A stretch of 14,463 nt of DNA from an uncultured Oscillospiraceae bacterium (GTDB taxonomy: Bacteria > Bacillota > Clostridia > Oscillospirales > Acutalibacteraceae), in the NCBI GenBank assembly GCA_900543305.1, contig UQQZ01000064.1, positions 1 through 14,463 of the forward strand, given 5' to 3'. The first letter of the stretch is position 1. Each line of letters starts with the position of its first letter. This document shows positions 1-6,226 of this stretch, piece by piece. The notes below the pieces were generated by a model that saw nothing but the letters and a program-made list of their open reading frames with translations, made no database searches and was not told where the DNA came from. Both the position numbers and the translations under genes were made by a program.

Positions 1-145
1 AAGAGGTATCAATGCAGATTCCCCGGTACACATTGCCCCGATCGGTAACCAATGCGGCCGCCACGCCTCCCACTTCGATATCCTCGGAAATTCTCCGGGG
101 GTGAAGCACTTGGGCGGCGGCTTGAATCAACTCCTCAAATTCCAA
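1..145 (-). CDS. Cytidine deaminase-like protein, N-terminal part (cut by window edge)
   Basis: The gene runs off the left edge of the window, leaving 48 codons. The start is a TTG at 145-143, set by a strong AAGGAGGGA ribosome binding site (151-159) five bases upstream. The visible protein has a short N-terminal helix, then an ED..VGGVAAALVTD strand, then GNVYRGICIDTS. This matches the start of the small cytidine / blasticidin-S deaminase fold, in which the strand after the glycine leads into the first helix and the zinc-binding cysteine motifs. Those motifs (an H/C-A-E and a P-C-x-x-C) would lie beyond the edge, so catalytic competence cannot be checked. Family members deaminate cytidine or deoxycytidine in pyrimidine salvage; some have other or unknown substrates. 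The gene has its own promoter and is divergent from the arabinofuranosidase gene. Confidence 0.72.
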   Translation of the reverse strand, partial: MEFEELIQAAAQVLHPRRISEDIEVGGVAAALVTDRGNVYRGICIDTS

Positions 146-172
146 AAAAATCCCTCCTTGTTTCTTTTTCTT

Positions 173-201
173 ATTGTACAGCATACAGCGAAAACCTGCA
201 A
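173..201 (-). promoter_or_regulatory. Sigma-A-type promoter of the cytidine deaminase-like gene
   Basis: Read on the minus strand, TTGCAG (201-196) and TACAAT (178-173) are separated by exactly 17 bases. They lie 28 bases upstream of the TTG start, leaving room for a short leader with the ribosome binding site. Confidence 0.6.
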
Positions 202-208
202 AAAAATA

Positions 209-234
209 GGACGTATTTTTCCAAAAATACGTCC
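209..234. repeat. 26-bp near-perfect palindrome between divergent promoters
   Basis: GGACGTATTTTT (209-220) is followed after only CC by its exact reverse complement AAAAATACGTCC (223-234). A two-base loop is tight for an RNA hairpin, so a dyad-symmetric protein site is at least as likely. It sits just upstream of the -35 of the minus-strand deaminase promoter and about 110 bases upstream of the plus-strand arabinofuranosidase promoter. In the plus direction no coding sequence ends here, so a terminator role is less natural. The binding protein is unknown. Confidence 0.55.
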
Positions 235-344
235 GGACTTATACGAAATTATTCCCCATAGTTTTTTTCGGTTCCCGGGGACTCTGGGTGGTTTCAGGGG
301 AAGATTCTTGGGAGAAAACCGTGAGAAAAACCAAAAAAATCGGA

Positions 345-373
345 TTGACTTTCCTGTTCCCTGGGAATATCAT
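345..373 (+). promoter_or_regulatory. Promoter of the arabinofuranosidase gene, with a palindrome in its spacer
   Basis: TTGACT (345-350) and TATCAT (368-373) are 17 bases apart and fit a sigma-A promoter about 53 bases before the ATG. The spacer contains the exact palindrome TTCCC-T-GGGAA (357-367), ending at the base before the -10. A dyad in this position is typical of an operator where a repressor would block RNA polymerase. A related but imperfect TTCCCGGGGAC lies at 272-282. The regulator is not identified. Confidence 0.65.
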
Positions 374-425
374 TAAATCAAATCCGGTGGAACGGATCAG
401 CTTTTTTGGAAGGATGGAAAGCCCT

Positions 426-1943
426 ATGGAACAGAAATATGCCCGAATTACCTTGGACAAGGATTTTCAAATCAGCCGCATTGACAAGCGGATTTACGGT
501 TCTTTTATTGAGCATTTGGGACGGGCCGTATACGGCGGAATTTACCAGCCTGGCCACCCTTCTGCGGACGAGGAAGGCTTCCGGAAGGACGTGCTGGATC
601 TGGTCCGGGAAATTGGTGTGCCCATCGTCCGGTACCCGGGGGGAAATTTCGTCTCCAATTTTTATTGGGAGGACAGTGTGGGTCCTGTGGCAGAGCGGCC
701 TCGCCGTCTGGAACTTGCCTGGCGCAGCACGGAGCCCAATCTGGTGGGCGTCAACGAATTTGCGTCCTGGAGCAAGAAGGCCGGTTCCCAGGTGATGATG
801 GCTGTGAACCTGGGCACCCGGGGGATTGAAGCGGCTTGTAATCTGTTGGAATACTGCAACCACCCTGCGGGCACCAAGTACAGCGACCTGCGGATTTCCC
901 ACGGGGTGAAGGATCCACACAATATCAAGGTGTGGTGTCTGGGCAACGAGATGGACGGCCCCTGGCAGACCGGTCACAAAACCGCCCAGGAGTATGGCCG
1001 TCTGGCAGACGAAACCGGCAAGGCCATGAAGCAGATCGATCCCAGTCTGGAACTGGTGGTCTGCGGCAGCTCCAATACCAATATGCCCACTTATCCCCAG
1101 TGGGAAGCCACGGTGTTGGAAGAGGCCTATGACAGCGTGGACTTTGTTTCCCTGCACACCTATTACGGCAACCGGTTCCACGATACGGCCAATTTCCTGG
1201 CCCAGTCTGACGACATGGACCATTTTATCAAGACCATCATTTCCACCTGTGATTTTGTCAAGGCAAAGCGCCGGGCGAAGAAGGACATCATGCTGAGCTT
1301 TGACGAGTGGAATGTGTGGTTCCATGCCAACGAGGCGGATGACGATACCATGAAGAACCGTCCCTGGTCGGTAGCCCCTCACCTGCTGGAAGACCACTAC
1401 GATTTTGAGGATGCCCTGCTGGTGGGATTGATGCTCATTACCCTGCTGAAGCATTCCGACCGGGTGCGCATGGCATGCCTTGCCCAGTTGGTCAACGTGA
1501 TTGCTCCCATCATGACCGAGGAAAATGGTCCGGCCTGGAAGCAGACCATTTTCTATCCCTACCTCCATGCTTCCAAATATGGCCGTGGCATTGCCCTCAA
1601 TCCTGCTCTGCGTTCTTCCAAGCACGACACCCGGGACTTCACCGATGTGACCGATGTGGAGACCGTGGCCGTGTGGGACGACCAGAAGGATCAGGTGACC
1701 ATCTTTGCGGTGAACCGGGATCTGGAGGAAGACATCACCTTGGAAGCTGACCTGCGCAGCTTTGCTGGTTACCGTGTGCTGGAGCACATTGTCCTGGAAA
1801 ACGGGGATATGAACGCCACCAATTCCGCCGAATCCCAGAATGTGGTGCCCAAGGTGGTCTCTGACAGAGATCAGCTCCAAGACGGACTCCTTCAGAGCCG
1901 TTTGGGCAAAGCATCCTGGAACGTGATTCGCCTGGGCAAGTGA
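426..1943 (+). CDS. abfA: GH51 alpha-L-arabinofuranosidase (intracellular)
   Basis: This 505-residue protein belongs to glycoside hydrolase family 51 and removes terminal alpha-L-arabinofuranosyl groups from arabino-oligosaccharides derived from arabinan or arabinoxylan. It has no signal peptide, so it should act on imported oligosaccharides in the cytoplasm. GNEMDG places the acid/base at Glu175 and SFDEWN places the nucleophile at Glu294, the same numbers as in Geobacillus stearothermophilus AbfA, and the length is close to that enzyme's. RYPGGNFVSNFYWEDSVGP (69-87) is the family signature near the substrate pocket. Roughly residues 1-380 form the TIM barrel and the rest a beta-sandwich. 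ATG 426 is preferred over ATG 414, which sits directly on the GGAAGG ribosome binding site. The gene is monocistronic, with no sugar transporter or regulator beside it. Confidence 0.95.
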   Translation: MEQKYARITLDKDFQISRIDKRIYGSFIEHLGRAVYGGIYQPGHPSADEEGFRKDVLDLVREIGVPIVRYPGGNFVSNFYWEDSVGPVAERPRRLELAWRSTEPNLVGVNEFASWSKKAGSQVMMAVNLGTRGIEAACNLLEYCNHPAGTKYSDLRISHGVKDPHNIKVWCLGNEMDGPWQTGHKTAQEYGRLADETGKAMKQIDPSLELVVCGSSNTNMPTYPQWEATVLEEAYDSVDFVSLHTYYGNRFHDTANFLAQSDDMDHFIKTIISTCDFVKAKRRAKKDIMLSFDEWNVWFHANEADDDTMKNRPWSVAPHLLEDHYDFEDALLVGLMLITLLKHSDRVRMACLAQLVNVIAPIMTEENGPAWKQTIFYPYLHASKYGRGIALNPALRSSKHDTRDFTDVTDVETVAVWDDQKDQVTIFAVNRDLEEDITLEADLRSFAGYRVLEHIVLENGDMNATNSAESQNVVPKVVSDRDQLQDGLLQSRLGKASWNVIRLGK

Positions 1944-1963
1944 GTCAACTCCCATCGATACAC

Positions 1964-1995
1964 AAAACCCCCGGTTCCATGAACCGGGGGTTTTT
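1964..1995. terminator. Bidirectional intrinsic terminator
   Basis: CCCCCGGTTC (1968-1977), loop CAT, and GAACCGGGGG (1981-1990) form a perfect 10-bp stem. It is flanked by AAAA on one side and TTTTT on the other, so it can end transcripts in both directions. It lies between two convergent genes. Confidence 0.93.
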
Positions 1996-2013
1996 CTCTG
2001 AATGTTAAACGGA

Positions 2014-3828
2014 TTATTGAAGCTTGAAAACACGCAGCAGGATGACGGCCGCCTGAGCGCGGATGGTTTGATCCTGGGGACGGAACTGGTTTTCACCCAT
2101 GCCTTCCACAATGCCCTGTTCCCTGCAGGCGTACACAGCCTCCCGGGCCCATCCGGAGATCGTTCCGTCATCGGAGAAGACCTGGGCGCCGCCCTGATAA
2201 CTCAGGTTCAGGTACCGGGCGATGGTCACACAGATCTGCTCCCGGTTGATCACTTCCTGGGGACGGAAGGAGCCGTCGCCGAAGCCTTCCATGTACCCTT
2301 GGGCATAGGCCCAGTTGACGGCGGAGGCATACCAGGAAGAGGCATTTACGTCGGAGAACTTGGAGTATCCCTCATAGGAGGTCAGGTTCACACCTTGGAG
2401 GTTAGCCAGGGCCTTGGCGAATTCCGCACGGGTAATGGTTGCCTGAGGGCGCATCTCCGTCTCATCTCCCTGGAACAGCCCCAGAGATACCGCCTCGGAC
2501 AGCTGAGAGAAGTACCAGTCCTCGTCGGTAAAGTCCGTAAACAGGTGTCCGCTTTCCAGGTAGGTAACGGTTGCCATGGGGCTTGTCCAATCATCCTGGA
2601 GAGCCACTGCTCGGTAGGTACCCTGAACATAAATGGGTCCGGTATATGGGATGCTGTCGCTGGTAGGAAGGCTGCCGTCTGTGGTATAACGGATTTCCGA
2701 GTTTTCGCCGGCGGTGATCACAAGGCCCCCATCCTGGGACAGGGAGAAGGTGGGGGAAGTCAACGTGTTTTCCCGTTCTACATAAATAGAACTCACATAT
2801 CCCTCCCGGCCGGAAGCGGTGACCACAGAATACCACACGTCGGAGACTTGTCCTTCCGCGGTGATGGTCTCTCCGGTGACAGACTCCAGGATCTGGACCC
2901 GGTTGTTCTGATACAAAGTTGCCACAATATCGGACGAAGTGGAAGCATCTGCCCGGAGCCGGACCCCGTTGGCGTTAATCCGTCCGTTGAACTGGTTGTC
3001 CTCAGGGACGTCGTCCCCGCCGGAGACAACCTCTTGAGTTGTGTCCTTGCCGCTGTATCCCAAGCTGGCCAACTGCTGGGCAACGGTGGTGGCAGACACA
3101 TAGTCGGTGCTCAGCGCAGGCGCTTCCGGAGAAGCGGTGGTCAGGGGATTGCCCTGAGAATCCAACGCGATGCCGTCGCTGCCGATGGTGAACCCATCCA
3201 CTGTGGTGTCCACATCGTACTGGCAGTTGGAATAATGGTACAGTGCACCGTCGAACTCATACCAGCCGTTGGAAGGATAGAGGGTGTTGTTGTCAAACAC
3301 ATGCCAAGCAGTCCAGTCACGGTTGCTTCCCACCACAGGGCCGTACCGCATATTGGTGCCGTAGTCGCTGTTGTCCACGGCGATGTTGTTCCCAAGGTAG
3401 ATGCCCACATGGCTGTAGGGGTACTCCACTTCGTTGTAGTTGGGCATGGTGACAATCAGCCCGTGAATCCGGGGAATCCCGTCCAATTCATCGATGTCCC
3501 CGGAGAAAACACAGTTGTATTTTACCTGAGAGGACACACCGGCCATGCAGTTTCCTAAGGCGCCCAGATCCTTAAAGTAGGCGTAGATCAATCCCGCGCA
3601 GTCGGAGTAGCGTACGCCATTTGCGTCGCTTTCCCCTTTGCCGCCGTAGCTGTACTGCCATTTGTCCTCATAAGCCTTGAGTCCATGTTCCGCCAAACCC
3701 AGAGAAGTGGGGGTGCCGGCGGCGCTGGCTGCCAAGCCGGGCAGCATGGAAGCGGATGTCAACAAGACTGCCAAAGCAAGCAGCAGGGAAAGCACCTTGC
3801 GTGCAGGGCTTCTTCGCGTCAAATTCAT
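2014..3828 (-). CDS. Secreted NlpC/P60-type peptidase with SH3b and three SLH domains
   Basis: This 604-residue exported protein probably cleaves cell-wall peptides at the cell surface. Residues 1-36 are a signal peptide (RR.PARK, then a leucine/alanine core, ending in ASA). Residues ~40-200 form an NlpC/P60-like cysteine peptidase domain: YSDCAGLIYAY carries the likely nucleophile Cys77 and YPYSHVGIYLG the likely His140. A bacterial SH3 domain covers ~284-350 (NGVRLRADAS...GYVSSIYVE). A chitobiase-C-terminal-like beta domain follows at ~358-423 (IRYTTDGSLPT). Three SLH modules (~428-479, ~487-541, ~548-604) should bind secondary cell-wall polymer and hold it on the cell. The start at 3828 follows AAGGAGG by nine bases; longer in-frame starts would precede the signal peptide. 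It is a divergent neighbour of a second SLH protein. The exact bond cleaved is not known, and the third catalytic residue is uncertain. Confidence 0.88.
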   Translation of the reverse strand: MNLTRRSPARKVLSLLLALAVLLTSASMLPGLAASAAGTPTSLGLAEHGLKAYEDKWQYSYGGKGESDANGVRYSDCAGLIYAYFKDLGALGNCMAGVSSQVKYNCVFSGDIDELDGIPRIHGLIVTMPNYNEVEYPYSHVGIYLGNNIAVDNSDYGTNMRYGPVVGSNRDWTAWHVFDNNTLYPSNGWYEFDGALYHYSNCQYDVDTTVDGFTIGSDGIALDSQGNPLTTASPEAPALSTDYVSATTVAQQLASLGYSGKDTTQEVVSGGDDVPEDNQFNGRINANGVRLRADASTSSDIVATLYQNNRVQILESVTGETITAEGQVSDVWYSVVTASGREGYVSSIYVERENTLTSPTFSLSQDGGLVITAGENSEIRYTTDGSLPTSDSIPYTGPIYVQGTYRAVALQDDWTSPMATVTYLESGHLFTDFTDEDWYFSQLSEAVSLGLFQGDETEMRPQATITRAEFAKALANLQGVNLTSYEGYSKFSDVNASSWYASAVNWAYAQGYMEGFGDGSFRPQEVINREQICVTIARYLNLSYQGGAQVFSDDGTISGWAREAVYACREQGIVEGMGENQFRPQDQTIRAQAAVILLRVFKLQ

Positions 3829-3903
3829 AGGAAGGTTCCTCCTTACAAAAAGAAAAATCATCCCCGGGGATTTTTGAAACCCGCGGGATAGTCCCATTCA
3901 AAA

Positions 3904-3920
3904 GTTACAAATTGGTAACA
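3904..3920 (-). promoter_or_regulatory. Candidate WalR (YycF) binding site
   Basis: On the minus strand the sequence is TGTTAC-CAATT-TGTAAC. This fits the published WalR consensus TGTWAH-N5-TGTWAH at every defined position. It begins at the last base of the -10 hexamer and covers the predicted transcription start, so binding would be expected to repress. The downstream gene encodes a cell-wall hydrolase-like protein, which is the usual class of WalR target. The site also reads as an inverted repeat (GTTAC...GTAAC), so another dimeric regulator is possible. Confidence 0.45.
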
Positions 3921-3948
3921 TACTACCACAATTTTCGACAAGATGCAA
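3920..3948 (-). promoter_or_regulatory. Sigma-A-type promoter of the NlpC/P60-SLH gene
   Basis: On the minus strand TTGCAT (3948-3943) and TAGTAT (3925-3920) are 17 bases apart. Transcription would start near 3913, giving a leader of about 85 bases. That leader contains the palindromes CCCGCGGG (3880-3887) and ATCCCCGGGGAT (3860-3871) before the ribosome binding site. Confidence 0.6.
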
Positions 3949-4179
3949 CCCAAGGAACGGATTTCCAGGTTTTTCTCCAACACAAATGAAGGCAGAGGCC
4001 CCTTCTCTTTTCCACTTTTTTAGGCAGGATTGTTGAAAATTCGTTGAAAGATGTGGAAAACCAAGACGGATCCACCAGAATTCGACAAAGTTCCCAGCTT
4101 GGGAAAGGGGACGCGATTTTCCCGAAACTCCGAGCTTTTGCTGGGAAGGACGGGAAATACCTGTTTTTTTCGACGGGGA
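3949..4179. other. Central part of the divergent intergenic region, no gene seen
   Basis: This stretch separates the two divergent SLH-gene promoters. I see no convincing open frame with a ribosome binding site and no known riboswitch motif. The only clear structure is a short inverted repeat, TTCCCA-GCT-TGGGAA (4091-4105). The hexamer TTCGAC recurs (near 3935, 4082 and 4169) but I attach no meaning to it. The length leaves room for upstream regulator sites for either gene. Confidence 0.5.
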
Positions 4180-4208
4180 TTGACAGGGGGAAAAGGTTCG
4201 TAGATAAT
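4180..4208 (+). promoter_or_regulatory. Promoter of the transglutaminase-SLH gene
   Basis: TTGACA (4180-4185) is a perfect -35 hexamer, followed after 17 bases by GATAAT (4203-4208). Transcription should start near 4215, about 80 bases ahead of the SLH-protein ATG. Confidence 0.75.
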
Positions 4209-4219
4209 AAGGTTAAACC

Positions 4220-4297
4220 ATGAATATGCAACAGCGATGGAAAGAAATTCCCGGCCAAAGGGGCTGGGTGGAACGCGGAGAAAGGGGCGTTTTATGA
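4220..4297 (+). CDS. Possible 25-codon upstream open frame (leader peptide)
   Basis: An ATG at 4220 opens a 25-codon frame (beginning MNMQQRWKEIPGQRGW) whose TGA (4295-4297) overlaps the ATG of the next gene (4294) as ATGA. This is the geometry of translational coupling. The ATG lies only about five bases after the predicted transcription start, so it has almost no ribosome binding site and would have to be near-leaderless. The main gene has its own purine-rich GAGAAAGGGG site. No family is recognised, and chance is a real possibility. Confidence 0.2.
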   Translation: MNMQQRWKEIPGQRGWVERGERGVL

Positions 4298-5991
4298 TGA
4301 GAATAGCGGGAAAACGATGGATTTGTCTGATGCTTGTGTGCCTGCTGGCTATGATGGCACTGCCCATGGGTGTGGGAGCTCAGGAGGTTCCGGAAGGGCA
4401 AGAGGTTTCCCAAGTCTATCAGTGGACGGATGGGGAAACCAGCTACGCTCTTTTGGCCACGGAGGATGAATTGGGAGGCGGCAACCCTGGGGAGACCTGG
4501 GAAGAGACTTTTTCCTCTCCGGCCGTGGTGGACTCGGACGGCAGCTTTTACAGTCAGTTGACGTCCCGGCAAAAGGCATGCTATCGGGCTTTGGAGTCCC
4601 TGGAAATCAGCAGAATCCGGACGGCTGCTCTGGTGGACGGATACCGCCAGATACAGGTTACGGTTCCGGAAACTGAGGGAATTTATTTGACCGATGCCAA
4701 CTCTCAGGGGCTTTATCGGGATATTTTTGCGGCCATTGTGGCGCTGCGGTATGACCGGCCCGATGCCCTGTGGCTTTCGTCCATGCGGTATGGATACGTA
4801 GCCCGGGTGTCCGGCAGCACGCAGGTATCTTCCGGCGGGGTGATTTTCTCCTTTCGGCTCCGGTATGAGGGCAGGGAACAGGAAATGTGGGAACAATCCA
4901 TGAAAAGTGCCCAGGCCATTGCGGACTCCATTGATCCGAATGCAGACCGGTACACCCAGGTGAAATCCATCCACGACCAGTTGGCAGCTCAAAGCACCTA
5001 CAATTACAATCCGGCGCCGGGGGATGAGGAGACCCTGTCCCATCAGGCATACAGCTGTCTGGTGGCGGGGGACGTCTATGAACCCGTGTGCGACGGATAT
5101 GCCAAAGCGGTGAAAGTGGTGTGCGACCTGATGGACATTCCCTGTGTGGTAGTGGTCAGCTCCACCCACATGTGGAACAATATCCTTATGGACGACGGGG
5201 ACTGGTATAACTTGGATCTGACCTGGGACGACACCAACGACGAGGAGATCTCCTATCTCTATTTCCTGATTGGCTCCCAGACGCCTGTTGGCGGAGAGCT
5301 GTTTTACCGCCAGCCGGACCATGTGGAAAAAAACAGCTGGTCCGACTCCCAGGGAGTTATCCAGATCACCTTTTCCTATCCCACAAAGAATCACGAGTCC
5401 TATACCTATTTGGGAGAGGATTATCCGCCCCTCCGTTTCCCGGATGTGAAGCGGAGCGCCTGGTATTACGGCTACGTGGAGAACGCGGCTGAATCCGGCC
5501 TGTTCCAGGGGGATGAGATGGGGTATTTTCGTCCCCAGAGGAATATCTCCCGGGGAGAATTTGTCCAGGTTCTCTTCAACGCCATGGCTCCTTCGGAGTA
5601 CGAAGCAGGCAGTTCTACCTTTACCGATGTGTCAGACAGCGCCTGGTACGCCACAGCGGTGGCATGGGCCCAGGAATCCGGATATATCAACGGCTATCTG
5701 GATGGAACTTTCCGACCCAGCGCCCCTATCACTCGGGAAGAGATGTGCATGGTATTCTATAAGTTACAGGGATCCCAGAAGACGGAAACGGCCACCGGCG
5801 CCCTGTTCCCCGATGACAGCAAGATTTCCGGATGGGCCCGGGAAGCGGTTTATGCCTGCCGGGATTGGGGACTGGTCAGCGGCGACGATGCCGGACGGTT
5901 CAATCCCGGAAACAATACGGTTCGCTGTGAAGCGGCTAAAGTGTTTGTCCAATACTTTTTGGGGGATGCCAATGTAGAGCGGGCTGCCTGA
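4294..5991 (+). CDS. Secreted transglutaminase-like protein with three SLH domains
   Basis: This 565-residue exported protein has a signal peptide at about 1-29 (RIAGKR, then a Leu/Met/Ala-rich core). A poorly conserved segment follows, then a transglutaminase-like cysteine domain around 215-330. The apparent triad is Cys266 in EPVCDGYAKA, His292 in THMWNN and Asp308 in NLDLTWDD, the typical C-H-D spacing of the bacterial core family. Such domains act as peptidases or amide-transferring enzymes on surface proteins or wall peptides; which applies here is unknown. Three SLH modules (~381-432, ~441-493, ~502-556) predict attachment to secondary wall polymer. The third shares SGWAREAVYACR with the third SLH of the neighbouring NlpC/P60 protein, so the anchors are related. 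ATG 4294 follows GAGAAAGGGG; ATG 4297 in the same frame is an alternative. The unit is monocistronic with its own promoter and terminator. Confidence 0.87.
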   Translation: MMRIAGKRWICLMLVCLLAMMALPMGVGAQEVPEGQEVSQVYQWTDGETSYALLATEDELGGGNPGETWEETFSSPAVVDSDGSFYSQLTSRQKACYRALESLEISRIRTAALVDGYRQIQVTVPETEGIYLTDANSQGLYRDIFAAIVALRYDRPDALWLSSMRYGYVARVSGSTQVSSGGVIFSFRLRYEGREQEMWEQSMKSAQAIADSIDPNADRYTQVKSIHDQLAAQSTYNYNPAPGDEETLSHQAYSCLVAGDVYEPVCDGYAKAVKVVCDLMDIPCVVVVSSTHMWNNILMDDGDWYNLDLTWDDTNDEEISYLYFLIGSQTPVGGELFYRQPDHVEKNSWSDSQGVIQITFSYPTKNHESYTYLGEDYPPLRFPDVKRSAWYYGYVENAAESGLFQGDEMGYFRPQRNISRGEFVQVLFNAMAPSEYEAGSSTFTDVSDSAWYATAVAWAQESGYINGYLDGTFRPSAPITREEMCMVFYKLQGSQKTETATGALFPDDSKISGWAREAVYACRDWGLVSGDDAGRFNPGNNTVRCEAAKVFVQYFLGDANVERAA

Positions 5992-6009
5992 TCCGTGGAA
6001 AACAATGCA

Positions 6010-6043
6010 AAAAGAAGGGCCACCGTGGGTGGTCCTTCTTTCT
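6010..6043 (+). terminator. Intrinsic terminator after the transglutaminase-SLH gene
   Basis: AAAGAAGGGCCACC (6011-6024), loop GTG, and GGTGGTCCTTCTTT (6028-6041) form a 14-bp stem with one G-U pair, continuing into a T-rich tail. It lies about 20 bases after the stop codon. Confidence 0.88.
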
Positions 6044-6112
6044 TTGGGGAAAGGCGGGACCTTCTTCTCAGGAAGAAAAGGGGAAAAAGCCCGGGAGAGG
6101 GCGGATTTTCTG

Positions 6113-6141
6113 TTGACAAACGGGGGATAAGATGAAATAAT
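6113..6141 (+). promoter_or_regulatory. Promoter of valS
   Basis: TTGACA (6113-6118) is followed after 17 bases by AATAAT (6136-6141). The leader is only about 80 bases, too short for a T-box. It holds a small hairpin, CCGGG-GGATT-CCCGG (6187-6201), just upstream of the AGGAGGG ribosome binding site. Confidence 0.7.
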
Positions 6142-6226
6142 AATCTTTCAGGGGTCCCTAAAGAGGATCCCGTCTGATGAGAATTACCGGGGGATTCCCG
6201 GAAACGGATCTAGGAGGGAAACACAC

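Noticed and set aside
378..2171. A 597-codon open frame on the minus strand opposite the arabinofuranosidase gene
   Set aside because: It crosses a strong terminator and the end of the next gene, shows no domain or ribosome binding site, and the plus strand encodes a clear GH51 enzyme.
2002..3558. A 518-codon plus-strand frame opposite the NlpC/P60-SLH gene
   Set aside because: Its low-complexity Gly/Val/His-rich product is typical of an antisense frame, and it begins inside the convergent terminator region.
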